A stretch of DNA of 64,000 nt, from positions 1 through 64,000 of the IMG/VR virus record IMGVR_UViG_3300009370_000007; one strand, given 5' to 3'. The translations under genes and the position numbers were made by a program. The first letter of the stretch is position 1, and every line of letters begins with the position of its first letter. Under the pieces are notes generated by a model. It searched no databases and had not been told where the DNA came from. It was given only the letters and a program-made list of their open reading frames with translations. This document shows positions 1-7,262 of the stretch, one piece after another. This stretch comes from a virus.

Positions 1-368
1 GGAACCACGGTGATAGTTCCCGTCTCAAGAAACTTCTTCATCGCGGCAGAATCGTTGTTGGAGTTGGAAAGGCGCAGCGTGTGATCGCTGGCAGTCTCGC
101 TGCGCCGAGTGGCGCGGCGCGAGAAGACCGGAGCGGCGAAGGACTCGCGCTCGCCGGTCGCGTCTTTGAAGGAAGACCACGGGGATCGCTTCGCGAGAGC
201 GTCAACGCTCGCCTTGCGATGGGCAGTCAATTCGTCCGCAGACAGAAAACGCTCGCGGGATGCATGAAGCATCGCGCGAGCGTCGTCAAGGGATACGCCC
301 GGAAGGGCAGAACGGATCTCGTCCAGATCCGTCCAAGTAGCTGTTTTTATTGAGTTTTTCTGTGCCAT
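1..368 (-). CDS. Hypothetical protein, C-terminus cut by window edge
   Basis: An open frame of 122 codons reads without a stop from an ATG at 368 to base 1, so the C-terminus is missing. It begins MAQKNSIKTATWTDLDEIRS and is rich in Ala, Arg and Ser. AAGGA lies about 10 bases before the ATG. The frame is much richer in GC than the genes to its right, with many CGC, GCG and GAC codons, which suggests a different origin or a different genome region. I recognise no domain. The opposite strand is also open over 81-353, but it has no ribosome site and no continuity with neighbours, so the minus frame is preferred. Function unknown. Confidence 0.7.
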   Translation of the reverse strand, partial: MAQKNSIKTATWTDLDEIRSALPGVSLDDARAMLHASRERFLSADELTAHRKASVDALAKRSPWSSFKDATGERESFAAPVFSRRATRRSETASDHTLRLSNSNNDSAAMKKFLETGTITVV

Positions 369-447
369 AAATCTAAGTCCTTCTCTCACCTAGGAACCAA
401 AGCATAGCACAGCTTGGAGGAGGATGCTCCCCCCCGGGAATCTGTAG

Positions 448-592
448 GCGAATACAGGGGCACTAGAAAAGATAACACATAAATGTAAGACTTTCCCCTT
501 TAAAATCAGGGACTTAGAAGGAAATCTTAAGGGCGAACACAGGGGCACTAGAAAAAATAAATTGGGGGAATCTGGGTTTCCCCTTTAGAATC
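448..592. repeat. Two imperfect direct repeats of about 60-85 bases in a non-coding gap
   Basis: The gap 369-793 carries no convincing gene. It holds two related units, near 448-510 and 532-592. Both start with GGCGAA-x-ACAGGGGCACTAGAAAA, where x differs, and both later carry TTTCCCCTTTA followed by GAATCA or AAATCAGG. Read on the minus strand, each unit ends in TTCTAGTGCCCCTGT. The role is unknown; leader structures or recombination scars of the following GC-rich gene are possible. No TATAAATA box was found in the gap. Confidence 0.6.
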
Positions 593-723
593 AAGGGGTT
601 ACAGCGTTTTTAAGAGAGGGACACGCGATTGCCTGGGTTCTCGCCGGGGGGCGGAGACAGGAATGGTGCCCTTCGTGAAATTGAATATCTATGTTGAAGT
701 TATATTGAAGAACTAAAGAAAAG

Positions 724-749
724 TTTTTTCAGGGATACCCCTTGAAAAA
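724..749 (-). terminator. Probable rho-independent terminator after the 64-aa gene
   Basis: TTTTTTCAGGG and CCCCTTGAAAAA form an A/T-flanked hairpin with a three-base loop and one bulge. It lies 45 bases past the stop at 794. The arms end in T-rich sequence on both strands, so it could act in both directions. It would close the leftward cargo-gene transcript. Confidence 0.5.
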
Positions 750-793
750 TCTGAACCATCATACTATATAAGAGTGTCTACTTTAGAATACCT

Positions 794-988
794 CTAGAGG
801 CCAGAGTCTTTATTCTCTTCAGAATACTTCTTATACTGGTTCTTGGAATGTCTCTTGTGTCGGTGTTTCATTCTGACCCATTCTTTTCGATCATATTTTA
901 TAGATTTATGATTACTATATTCTTTATTGATTATCAATACCGTACATAACGATCCCAGCAATCCAGCAAAAGTCCATGCAAGTGTCAT
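794..988 (-). CDS. Small membrane protein with basic tail
   Basis: This 64-residue protein has one N-terminal hydrophobic segment (residues about 3-20, LAWTFAGLLGSLCTVLII) followed by a very basic, Tyr/His/Lys-rich tail. A strong AAGGAGG site sits 8 bases before the ATG, so the gene is very likely real. It is the last gene before a hairpin terminator and has its own possible late promoter at 1039-1046. The layout suggests an inner-membrane protein with a cytoplasmic nucleic-acid- or lipid-binding tail. Nothing in it identifies a family. A lysis or superinfection role is possible but unsupported. Confidence 0.75.
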   Translation of the reverse strand: MTLAWTFAGLLGSLCTVLIINKEYSNHKSIKYDRKEWVRMKHRHKRHSKNQYKKYSEENKDSGL

Positions 989-1038
989 GGCTTTATCCTC
1001 CTTTTATTTCAAAAAACTATCACGATCTATACCTAAGT

Positions 1039-1046
1039 ATTTAGTC
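1039..1046 (-). promoter_or_regulatory. Late-promoter-like box (ACTAAATA)
   Basis: On the minus strand the sequence reads ACTAAATA, one base from the T4 late consensus TATAAATA. It starts at the stop codon of the 198-aa gene and lies 51 bases before the ATG at 988. Two other sites in this window (16181 and 24839) show the same CTAAATA core in front of genes. Confidence 0.45.
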
Positions 1047-1642
1047 TAACTATCCCCTCTGGTGATTGCCATGATTCTCTTAATCTGCCTCTCTACAATT
1101 GGCTTACGGTTAGGCCAGTAGATATATTTCTTCTCTAGAGACTCTGGTTTAATCAAATTAATTAGCAATGGTATAATCAACTTTTCAACATCCTTGAGCT
1201 TCTCATCTACGGCAGCCTCCCTACCTTCGATTGCTTCGGCGAGTCTTCGTTCCACTTCTGCCTTGCGCTTCTCTGGATCTCCGATTGCTGCCATGATCTT
1301 GTCGAGCTTTTCTTTGGTTTCGGCTGACTCTTCGACTACGGCATTTACCTCTGCGGGCGCTGCTGATTGTACACTATCCACATGATCTAGAATCTGATCT
1401 AACTTAGACTCGATATTCAATTCATCAAAATCGAGTAGTGCATTGATACCATTAACTCCGCTAATGATCTTATCAATCTTAGTCTCTAGATTGGAAATAC
1501 CTTGGACGTTAGATTCTAGAACTTCAGTCGCCTGAGATGGAGCAACAACTTTATCGCTCAACTCCTCGGCGCTAACTGCCTCCATCCCAAAGTCTTCTTC
1601 CTCAAACCCTTTTAGAAAATCTTCGTAGTCTTCTTGTGCCAT
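1046..1642 (-). CDS. Acidic coiled-coil protein, conserved-looking C-terminus
   Basis: This 198-residue protein has an acidic N-terminus (residues 1-45), then a long helical, probably coiled-coil region rich in I/L/V-x-x-I repeats and Glu/Lys (about 45-155). It ends in a block containing YIYWPNRKPIVERQIKRI. That kind of YWPNR ending is familiar to me from hypothetical proteins of marine T4-like phages, but I cannot name a function. AAAGG lies 9 bases before the ATG. It follows the CTS-tagged gene 1644-2390 with a one-base gap but lacks the MKSF tag. A virion or scaffold-associated role is a guess from context. Confidence 0.75.
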   Translation of the reverse strand: MAQEDYEDFLKGFEEEDFGMEAVSAEELSDKVVAPSQATEVLESNVQGISNLETKIDKIISGVNGINALLDFDELNIESKLDQILDHVDSVQSAAPAEVNAVVEESAETKEKLDKIMAAIGDPEKRKAEVERRLAEAIEGREAAVDEKLKDVEKLIIPLLINLIKPESLEKKYIYWPNRKPIVERQIKRIMAITRGDS

Positions 1643-1643
1643 T

Positions 1644-2390
1644 TTACTTTACCTTTGCGTATGGTGCCCGCACATCTAAGTCTCCCTTTGCAAGAAGGTC
1701 TGCCGCCTGTGTATGCTGTGCCTTATCTGCATCAATGACAGGCATATCAGCTCGGGGTGGGGCTCCTTTAGGTGGGGTAGATCGTTGAATCTTTTTTAGT
1801 CTCGTTTCTAATTCAACTCGACCACCAATGTTTATTAACCATTGTGTTGCCTTTGCTTTATTATAGAACTTTGAGTTCATGTTCTTTCCAGTAAGAACTG
1901 CATCAACAGCATCTTCTATGGTTGCCTTGAAGATGTTTACATCTCCTCCTGCTGGAGTCCCACGACGCTTGTTACCAAACACGTCTCCCAATGCGCGAAG
2001 CACAGGAACCAGATCACCAATCTTTAACTTGGCCTCAATTCCAGAGATCGTTGCCTTGGGGTCATTGAATATCGTTGCTGCCCAACGATGATGTCCATCA
2101 AGAATTCTTTTATCTTTTGAAACAATGGCTCCAAGGTCGCCGCCTTTGACACCATTGATTGCCATGCCTAACGCCTTGCCGAGATAAACCGAATCTTGCG
2201 ATGCTTTAAGGTTTGTCGCCTTCCAAGTCTTTGGGGTCGCCTGTACAATATCATCCGTCTCATTACCATCCATTTTTCCTTTTCTTGTAAATATCTTTTT
2301 CAATATATCAGTTATTGGATTAGGGAAATATTTTTTATTTATTTCCTTAGTCCGTAGCTCTTCATTTAAATGATGCTTAAAACTTTTCAT
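1644..2390 (-). CDS. Capsid-targeted protein with ParB/sulfiredoxin-like motif
   Basis: This 248-residue protein starts MKSFKHHLNEE, the tag shared by the cargo genes to its right, with L-N-E as the likely prohead-protease cut at residue 10. Residues about 85-130 carry IVSKDKRILDGHHRWAAT. The DGHHRW core matches the ParB/sulfiredoxin fold, where D-G-x-H-R lies in the nucleotide or nuclease pocket. The rest is basic and unknown. GAGGG precedes the ATG, and a perfect late-promoter box lies 32 bases upstream. I infer a packaged enzyme, possibly a nuclease or ATP/CTP-binding protein. The fold call rests on this one motif. Confidence 0.75.
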   Translation of the reverse strand: MKSFKHHLNEELRTKEINKKYFPNPITDILKKIFTRKGKMDGNETDDIVQATPKTWKATNLKASQDSVYLGKALGMAINGVKGGDLGAIVSKDKRILDGHHRWAATIFNDPKATISGIEAKLKIGDLVPVLRALGDVFGNKRRGTPAGGDVNIFKATIEDAVDAVLTGKNMNSKFYNKAKATQWLINIGGRVELETRLKKIQRSTPPKGAPPRADMPVIDADKAQHTQAADLLAKGDLDVRAPYAKVK

Positions 2391-2421
2391 GCTATCCCTC
2401 TAAGTAAAGGTTCTACAACAT

Positions 2422-2429
2422 TATTTATA
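2422..2429 (-). promoter_or_regulatory. T4-type late promoter TATAAATA
   Basis: The minus strand reads TATAAATA exactly, the box recognised by gp55 sigma in T4. It lies in the 45-base gap between the 113-aa gene and the CTS gene starting at 2390, 32 bases before that ATG. Confidence 0.7.
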
Positions 2430-2435
2430 TTATAA

Positions 2436-2777
2436 TTAATCCACAATCTTTAATACTGTATCAATCAACCATCCTACCAAACCTGCCAACACAACCACCA
2501 TAGAAAGGATGGTATATACCTTTGATTTGAATTGGTCAAATTCGTGTTTAAGTTCTTCTGTATCCACTCGCTTGGCTTTTAATGTATGCAGATTATTCAG
2601 GCTCTCTCGCATATCAATCACGTCTTGTTTTGTGACCGAGGACATTCCGCTGTTATCAACAATCATTCTCAGGTTCCTAAAGTCATGGCGCAACTCTTTC
2701 AGTTCTTGTTCAAGTGCCCCGAACTCTCTGTCTGTAATAGACCAAGGCCATCTATTTTCCTGTTCTTCTTTTGCCAT
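2436..2777 (-). CDS. Coiled-coil protein with C-terminal membrane segment (XhlA/holin-like layout)
   Basis: This 113-residue protein has an N-terminal soluble part, a coiled coil (residues about 18-85) with a heptad-like LEQELKELRHDFRNL start, and one C-terminal membrane helix (about 90-110, ILSMVVVLAGLVGWLIDTVL). This layout resembles XhlA/haemolysin-type holin accessories and other tail-anchored phage proteins. The ribosome site is weak, and translation is probably coupled to the gene ending at 2785. Together with the membrane protein 2785-3054 it could form a lysis or membrane-delivery pair. No catalytic motif is present. Confidence 0.7.
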   Translation of the reverse strand: MAKEEQENRWPWSITDREFGALEQELKELRHDFRNLRMIVDNSGMSSVTKQDVIDMRESLNNLHTLKAKRVDTEELKHEFDQFKSKVYTILSMVVVLAGLVGWLIDTVLKIVD

Positions 2778-2784
2778 TGAATTA

Positions 2785-3054
2785 TTACTCTGGGTTGGTT
2801 GGTCGTTGATTCTCTTCTTCTAGAATATCAGAGATTCGTTGCTCGTATGAATCTCCCCATAACTTCCGTTCAAATACCTGTTGCTGGTTCAGTTGTTCTA
2901 CAATAGTAGTCAGCTTGTCCGTGTTCTCATGGGAGTCTTCTGCCCGGAACACCCAATGGGATACACCAACAATAATTCCAATGAACGTCGCTGCCGTAAT
3001 GATGGAAGTCATAATCCGCATCGGGCTAATTTTCAATTCAACTGTCTTTTCCAT
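2785..3054 (-). CDS. Small bitopic membrane protein
   Basis: I chose the ATG at 3054 (MEKTVELKIS) because AGAGG lies 6 bases ahead; a longer frame to 3108 lacks a site and would overlap the 53-aa gene upstream. The 89-residue product has a short basic N-terminus, one membrane segment (residues about 10-34, MRIMTSIITAATFIGIIVGV) and an acidic/Gln-rich tail. No signal-cleavage site is evident. It sits directly before the coiled-coil membrane protein 2436-2777. Holin, antiholin or spanin-like functions are possible on layout alone. Confidence 0.65.
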   Translation of the reverse strand: MEKTVELKISPMRIMTSIITAATFIGIIVGVSHWVFRAEDSHENTDKLTTIVEQLNQQQVFERKLWGDSYEQRISDILEEENQRPTNPE

Positions 3055-3064
3055 TTTGTCCTCT

Positions 3065-3226
3065 CTATTCATCCACTTCAGATATATGTTTTGCCCAATC
3101 GTCCCCATACTTCTCTTTCAATTCTTTAATAATTTCATGAAGTGCATTTCCCATTTCCTTTGGTGTGACCTCAACATTATCCTCATCGCCATAAATTTCT
3201 TGTAATGGTTGTTTCTTAGTCGTCAT
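3065..3226 (-). CDS. Small acidic protein, 53 aa
   Basis: The frame starts MTTKKQPLQEIYGDEDNVEV and ends WAKHISEVDE. GAGGA lies 8 bases before the ATG, and the start overlaps the end of the next gene upstream, as is common in this operon. Acidic and Lys residues alternate in a likely helix (residues about 25-45). It is too short for family assignment. Its good ribosome site and tight packing support it as real. Confidence 0.6.
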   Translation of the reverse strand: MTTKKQPLQEIYGDEDNVEVTPKEMGNALHEIIKELKEKYGDDWAKHISEVDE

Positions 3227-3383
3227 AATTTAAATCCTCTTCTGTTATTTCTAAAATATCTTCTTCCTCAATACCAAGACCTTCGACCATGCTATCCCTT
3301 ACAAATACCGGAAGATCCTTTTGATCTTGGATTGAACTCTCAATGACTTCATGTGGAAATTTTGATTTAGACTTCTTTCCCAT
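3216..3383 (-). CDS. Small acidic protein, 55 aa
   Basis: The frame starts MGKKSKSKFPHEVIESSI and ends in an acidic stretch, EEDILEITEEDLNYDD. It overlaps the 85-aa gene upstream by 17 bases and the 53-aa gene downstream by 11, which suggests translational coupling. No strong ribosome site of its own is present. The basic head and acidic tail give no family clue. Confidence 0.5.
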   Translation of the reverse strand: MGKKSKSKFPHEVIESSIQDQKDLPVFVRDSMVEGLGIEEEDILEITEEDLNYDD

Positions 3384-3624
3384 TTGATAATACATCCATA
3401 ATTGATCTATTAATAGACTCCTTTGTAGTTACTACTTGCTCTACAAATAAAGTTTCGCCATTTCTAATTCTTTTCATATCATTAATGAAATTTTGAGTAA
3501 TCGGTTTTCCATCAGTTCCCTTTTGACTCATTTCGATTTTGGTCTGATCTTCTTCTGTAATGCGTTCTTTATTGACAGGCTCTTCACCCTGCATCATTCT
3601 ATATGTATCGGTCAAACTTGCCAT
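3367..3624 (-). CDS. Hypothetical protein, 85 aa
   Basis: This small, mostly hydrophilic protein begins MASLTDTYRMMQGEEPVNKE. A GGAG site lies about 9 bases before the ATG. It follows the CTS-tagged HNH gene by one base and is clearly part of the same leftward operon, but it lacks the MKSF tag. No motif was recognised; an accessory or folding partner of the preceding cargo protein is one possibility, unsupported by any motif. Confidence 0.6.
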   Translation of the reverse strand: MASLTDTYRMMQGEEPVNKERITEEDQTKIEMSQKGTDGKPITQNFINDMKRIRNGETLFVEQVVTTKESINRSIMDVLSNGKEV

Positions 3625-3625
3625 A

Positions 3626-4135
3626 TTACTCTTCTCCTATTTCTGGTGGTGTTACTTCTGGTTGTCTCAGTCTAGGTTCTCTACGATTATAATGTTGAGT
3701 TACAATAGAAAGATTTTTTCTGTCATTATTTAATGGATTGTTGTCCTTATGGTGGACATCCTTTCCATTAATTTCATCATTGCTTTTAACCTTCTTCTTC
3801 ATAATCCTTCTTGCCGAGTTTCTCGCAGACCTTCTTTCTATCTGGTCAGGCCGCGAATGATAATTCGCATATTCTCTTTTATAATCTCGCTCTGATAAAT
3901 TCTTTACGCGAGACAGAGTAATCTCATGCTGATGTTCTGGATACATTCCTTCAAGTATCTTAGATCCAGACTCAATGGCTTCATCCTGAGAATCTTCAAA
4001 TACAATAAAGAATCCTTTATATCTCTCATCCTCTTCTGAAAATACATCGAATGCAATCTTCCATGCAGACTCTTGCTTGTTGGATGTTTCTTCTTCTTCT
4101 TGAATATTCTTTATAAGTTGTTTAAATGATTTCAT
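3626..4135 (-). CDS. Capsid-targeted HNH nuclease-like protein
   Basis: The 169-residue product starts MKSFKQLIKNIQEEE: a CTS-like tag with an I-Q-E cut site near residue 13. Residues about 20-75 form an alpha/beta domain resembling small phage accessory folds, then come a very basic linker and an HNH-type motif. This reads DVHHKDNNPLNNDRKNL (about 125-142), with the His pair and the N-x-L-x-N spacing of HNH endonucleases. The start overlaps the preceding stop as TAATG, with GGAG upstream. A packaged nuclease could attack host or rival DNA on entry, or act in packaging. Unlike the two other HNH genes in the window, it carries a head-targeting tag. Confidence 0.75.
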   Translation of the reverse strand: MKSFKQLIKNIQEEEETSNKQESAWKIAFDVFSEEDERYKGFFIVFEDSQDEAIESGSKILEGMYPEHQHEITLSRVKNLSERDYKREYANYHSRPDQIERRSARNSARRIMKKKVKSNDEINGKDVHHKDNNPLNNDRKNLSIVTQHYNRREPRLRQPEVTPPEIGEE

Positions 4136-4746
4136 TAGTTTGGACTCCCTACCATAATCTTCAAATGGTTACTTCCTCCTAGATTGCGCTCATACCATCC
4201 AACGTAATCTGGATACTTCCCGTTTGGATTTGCCCCTACCCATGTTAACTTCTTTCCGGGGAGGAGTTGTCTTACCTTCTCTTCGCTATTGACGTAGGGG
4301 ATCTTGTACTTTTTAATTAAAACATGGGCGATGGCATCGGAGACTTCAGCATAATTTCCCTTTGTTCTCAGTATCTTATTAGTTTTATTTAACATAATCT
4401 TCTTTGCTGCTGCCGATCCATCGGTTGCGCTCCCTGTAAACTTCAGGCCTCCCGGTCCTCCCTTTGCAAACTTGACTGCATCTATCTCAGGATCTTTGTC
4501 AATATCCACAACGAGCCATTGAGTAAAGTCCGAAGGAATATCAGATACTTTATTAAAATCAAGATGTCCACCAATGGGTTCATAGGTCTTCTGGATCAAA
4601 TCAAAAATATCCTTTGTTACGTCGGTGTCTGGATTGTGTAATATATGTAGGGGCGCACGAAACCATTTGCGTTTCGTTCCTTTGGTTATCGTGGGAACAG
4701 ATAGATCGCGCTTCTCTGCGATGAGGTATTGGTTAAAGGATTTCAT
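4135..4746 (-). CDS. Capsid-targeted cargo protein of unknown function, 203 aa
   Basis: It begins MKSFNQYLIAEKRDLS, one of the clearest CTS-like tags, with I-A-E as the predicted cut at residue 11. The body is a mixed alpha/beta domain with conserved-looking blocks such as FTQWLVVDIDKDPEIDAV, KGGPGGLKFTGSATDGS and YPDYVGWYERNLGG. The last pattern recalls a GNAT-type acyltransferase fold, but I cannot confirm it. The start overlaps the preceding gene as ATGA, showing operon coupling. I would treat the enzyme idea as a weak guess and the cargo assignment as the main call. Confidence 0.7.
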   Translation of the reverse strand: MKSFNQYLIAEKRDLSVPTITKGTKRKWFRAPLHILHNPDTDVTKDIFDLIQKTYEPIGGHLDFNKVSDIPSDFTQWLVVDIDKDPEIDAVKFAKGGPGGLKFTGSATDGSAAAKKIMLNKTNKILRTKGNYAEVSDAIAHVLIKKYKIPYVNSEEKVRQLLPGKKLTWVGANPNGKYPDYVGWYERNLGGSNHLKIMVGSPN

Positions 4747-5426
4747 TTCTTTTTGCTCTTCTCTTTTTGTTTCCTATGGGCATCCCGAGATACCTGCTTT
4801 GGATCATCGGAGATGATGTTCCCAAAGTTGCCTCGGAGCTTTAGAGTATCCTGCATGGATCTTTTTGGACTTGGAAGATTTGCACCAGAGGTCAACTTGG
4901 AAACATACTTCTCTGCTTCTGCCTTGTTTCTCATGGGAGCAGAGATGCTCATCCAGCCTACCCCCCCTAATGCATACCACTTCTTGTCCACAGGATTCTG
5001 GGCAATGATGACGCTGTGTCTTTCTTTGCGTCCGGCCTTGACAGTCTTGAAGGATGCCTTTGTGGTTTCCCCTTTTTTCTGAAGGGCAACCGAATCACCC
5101 TCCACAATGGGTCTTCCCTTCTTCTTCTGGAATGCCACATACTCTTTATAGTATGGATAACTCTTGGGTTCGTTGGCACGTTTCTTTTCTTTGGCTTGCA
5201 ATACAATACATTTAAACCATGCTTCCTGTGACGTGTATACTCCAGCCGCTCCCATCCTCTTGGCAGCACCAGCATCTACGCGAAATTTTCCATTCTCATC
5301 AGCAACTCTTCTCTGAAGTGAAAATCCACGCCTTCCTTGCTTGGCAACCCAATAGACATTGCCGGGTTTTCTCTTCTCCCCAGTAGGCTCTGCCGTTTCA
5401 TTTATATATTGGTTAAATGATTTCAT
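4743..5426 (-). CDS. Capsid-targeted basic cargo protein with DKKWYA domain
   Basis: I start at 5426 (MKSFNQYINETAEP) because GGGAG lies 5 bases ahead; the frame is open 12 bases further. I-N-E at residue 10 is the likely protease cut. The 227-residue body is strongly basic (Lys/Arg-rich C-terminus) and carries QNPVDKKWYALGGVG (about 145-160). The same module occurs as KNPHDKKWYAMGHVG in the cargo gene 6759-7241, so the two share a C-terminal domain. Its charge suggests DNA contact inside the head. No enzyme motif was seen. Confidence 0.72.
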   Translation of the reverse strand: MKSFNQYINETAEPTGEKRKPGNVYWVAKQGRRGFSLQRRVADENGKFRVDAGAAKRMGAAGVYTSQEAWFKCIVLQAKEKKRANEPKSYPYYKEYVAFQKKKGRPIVEGDSVALQKKGETTKASFKTVKAGRKERHSVIIAQNPVDKKWYALGGVGWMSISAPMRNKAEAEKYVSKLTSGANLPSPKRSMQDTLKLRGNFGNIISDDPKQVSRDAHRKQKEKSKKK

Positions 5427-6274
5427 TTTGTCTCCCATACTGTTTCGTCGCGCATCTTCAATGCCTGTAGGGTTCGAGATTTTTTCTCTCCCCCCTTGGG
5501 GTTCCAGATCCGAATCACCAAATCTTTATTATCGTTCTTGCCCCCGGCAACCCAATCCATGATACCCAAAGAAGTTTCATTTCTATCCCACCCTTCGCCT
5601 GTTACTACTTCTTGATGAATGGCATTGTCGGCATCCCAGATTAAGAGCTTCCCTACCTTATCCACGATGAAGCGAGCCTGCTTCCATCTGATCTTTTTTA
5701 AAAACCCTAACGTCTCCCCGGCACTTGGATTCTCCAATCCAGTAATGCTCTCTTTCTTATGGGCACCTTTGTATGGAAGGGAGACGAACAGGGGAACCTT
5801 CTTTTCTTCAAGGCTTTCATTCCTCTTCCTTGAAAACACAAAATGCACCTCGTCACTCTTGTCAAGTTCTCTTGTGTTATATCCATTCTTTCTCGCAAAC
5901 ACCTTTGCAAACCGAGAGTAGAGTTTGGTTCGACTTCCGGCTCCATCCTTTTCTGTCTTGTCGGCAGTAAAGGAAAACAGATTGGGGCTCACCTCTTTGA
6001 CGAATACCTCAAGCAACTTGGCGACTGTTGAAAAGACTCGGACGGCACTCGTCCCCTGTGTTCCGGTGATTCCCATATCGTTACCTGTCTGAGATGCATG
6101 AAATATAATTTCCCAACCAATGCTCACCTTCAATGCCTCAAAGTGATACGTCTGTTTATTGTCCGTGACAAACGAGGCATTCCACACCTTATCCTCAATG
6201 AAGCGATTTCGTTTCCATCGGTATGGCTGGTTGCCTACTTCTTGGAGTTGTATGTATTGCACGAAGGATTTCAT
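5423..6274 (-). CDS. Capsid-targeted cargo protein, 283 aa, unknown function
   Basis: It begins MKSFVQYIQLQEVGNQ, with L-Q-E at residues 10-12 as the likely cut. The N-terminal half looks like an alpha/beta domain. The C-terminal half starts after NESLEEKK (about residue 155), where a second L-E-E site could separate two parts. It contains WDADNAIHQEVVTGEGW and MDWVAGGKND, where an Asp/His cluster is visible but no named motif is. The stop overlaps the next start as ATGA. Part of the cargo operon; possibly a two-module protein cut twice. Confidence 0.7.
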   Translation of the reverse strand: MKSFVQYIQLQEVGNQPYRWKRNRFIEDKVWNASFVTDNKQTYHFEALKVSIGWEIIFHASQTGNDMGITGTQGTSAVRVFSTVAKLLEVFVKEVSPNLFSFTADKTEKDGAGSRTKLYSRFAKVFARKNGYNTRELDKSDEVHFVFSRKRNESLEEKKVPLFVSLPYKGAHKKESITGLENPSAGETLGFLKKIRWKQARFIVDKVGKLLIWDADNAIHQEVVTGEGWDRNETSLGIMDWVAGGKNDNKDLVIRIWNPKGGEKKSRTLQALKMRDETVWETK

Positions 6275-6276
6275 GT

Positions 6277-6756
6277 CTACCTCTCGGTGAAGTCAACCGT
6301 TGCATTTTTCTTCTGCATATCTGCAATGAATTCACCAATAGACTTCTTGTCTGCAAGGGCAGATTTATTGTAACTCTGGATGTCAACCTCAACCTTGTAT
6401 CTCTTGTCTGTCTTGTGCTTGATCTTTGCCTTCTTGAGTTCCTTCACCAAGTCCCTTGCATAGGCCACGCCCCATCGTTGTGAATGGGAATCGCCAATGT
6501 CCATCAACCGTTCCCATACAAATTCTTCGGTATCCTCAGATTGTCGTTTCGCTGCCACAGGATCTTCGTCATAGAAGTATTCGTATACAGCATCGAAGAA
6601 TTGAACATTCCTTCTGTCGGAGAGTTCCGCTCCAGCCATGACTCTTGCATACTCCTTGGGAAACTTGTCGAGGATTGCCTGGAGCTTTGGGTTAATCCCT
6701 CCGAGGAAGTTTATTCTGAGGTCTTCGTTAATGAGATATTGACTAAAGGTTTTCAT
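6277..6756 (-). CDS. Capsid-targeted cargo protein sharing a module with the polyprotein
   Basis: I start at 6756 (MKTFSQYLINEDLRI), where GGGAGGA lies 8 bases ahead; the longer frame has no site. I-N-E at residue 11 is the likely cut. The C-terminal 75 residues (SHSQRWGVAYARDLVKELKK onward, ending VDFTER) match residues about 231-300 of the 1244-aa protein, where the block starts HHSQRWGKIHARDLIKKLKK and ends VDFSER. So the same module exists both as a separate cargo and inside the polyprotein. Function unknown; the module is small, basic and rich in Lys. Confidence 0.75.
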   Translation of the reverse strand: MKTFSQYLINEDLRINFLGGINPKLQAILDKFPKEYARVMAGAELSDRRNVQFFDAVYEYFYDEDPVAAKRQSEDTEEFVWERLMDIGDSHSQRWGVAYARDLVKELKKAKIKHKTDKRYKVEVDIQSYNKSALADKKSIGEFIADMQKKNATVDFTER

Positions 6757-6758
6757 TA

Positions 6759-7241
6759 CTATATTCCTCCCAACTCTTTCTCTGCGGCAGGATTCACTAC
6801 TTTGGCTTGAATCTTCGCCCACTTCTGAGCTTCTGCCTTGCTCTTGAATCCATTGGAGACGGGCATCCACTTGTTTTTTCCGACATGACCCATTGCATAC
6901 CACTTCTTGTCATGTGGATTCTTCTCTACGATATACTTTGTGCCAGACCATCCTTCTAGCTGAAAGTCGCGTTGGGTCTGTCCCTTATGATGAAGTTTAT
7001 TTACCTCCATATGTTTGAATGCCGCCTTGGCTTCTCTGTCGCCCTTCTTGGCTCTCTTTGCAATTTCCCTAGAAACCAAGTCGCGAGTCTTGGCCCACTT
7101 CTTGTCTGTCTTGACAAGTTTTTGCCCTGACTGTTGAGTGTTGAGCCATACGAACATTGGTTCAAGATCCTTGGTTGTCTGCCGTGCAACGTCTCTAGGA
7201 TTTGACATATCTTCAAGTATGAATTGGTAAAACGATTTCAT
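6759..7241 (-). CDS. Capsid-targeted basic cargo protein with DKKWYA domain
   Basis: It begins MKSFYQFILEDMSN, with I-L-E at residue 10 as the likely cut. The 160-residue body is basic and helical, then has KNPHDKKWYAMGHVG and an AEAQKW helix near the end, paralogous to the domain in 4743-5426. The ribosome site is only a purine run (AAGAAAGAAAG). It lies two bases before the next cargo gene. A compact DNA-binding or inhibitory domain is possible, but no motif decides it. Confidence 0.72.
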   Translation of the reverse strand: MKSFYQFILEDMSNPRDVARQTTKDLEPMFVWLNTQQSGQKLVKTDKKWAKTRDLVSREIAKRAKKGDREAKAAFKHMEVNKLHHKGQTQRDFQLEGWSGTKYIVEKNPHDKKWYAMGHVGKNKWMPVSNGFKSKAEAQKWAKIQAKVVNPAAEKELGGI

Positions 7242-7262
7242 TGATTGTTTCTTTCTTTCTTT

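Noticed and set aside
81-353. Plus-strand open frame of 90 codons
   Set aside because: It is the shadow of the GC-rich minus-strand frame 1-368, which has a ribosome site and fits the uniform gene direction.
448-592. CRISPR-like array
   Set aside because: Only two imperfect, long repeats with no uniform spacer and no cas genes.
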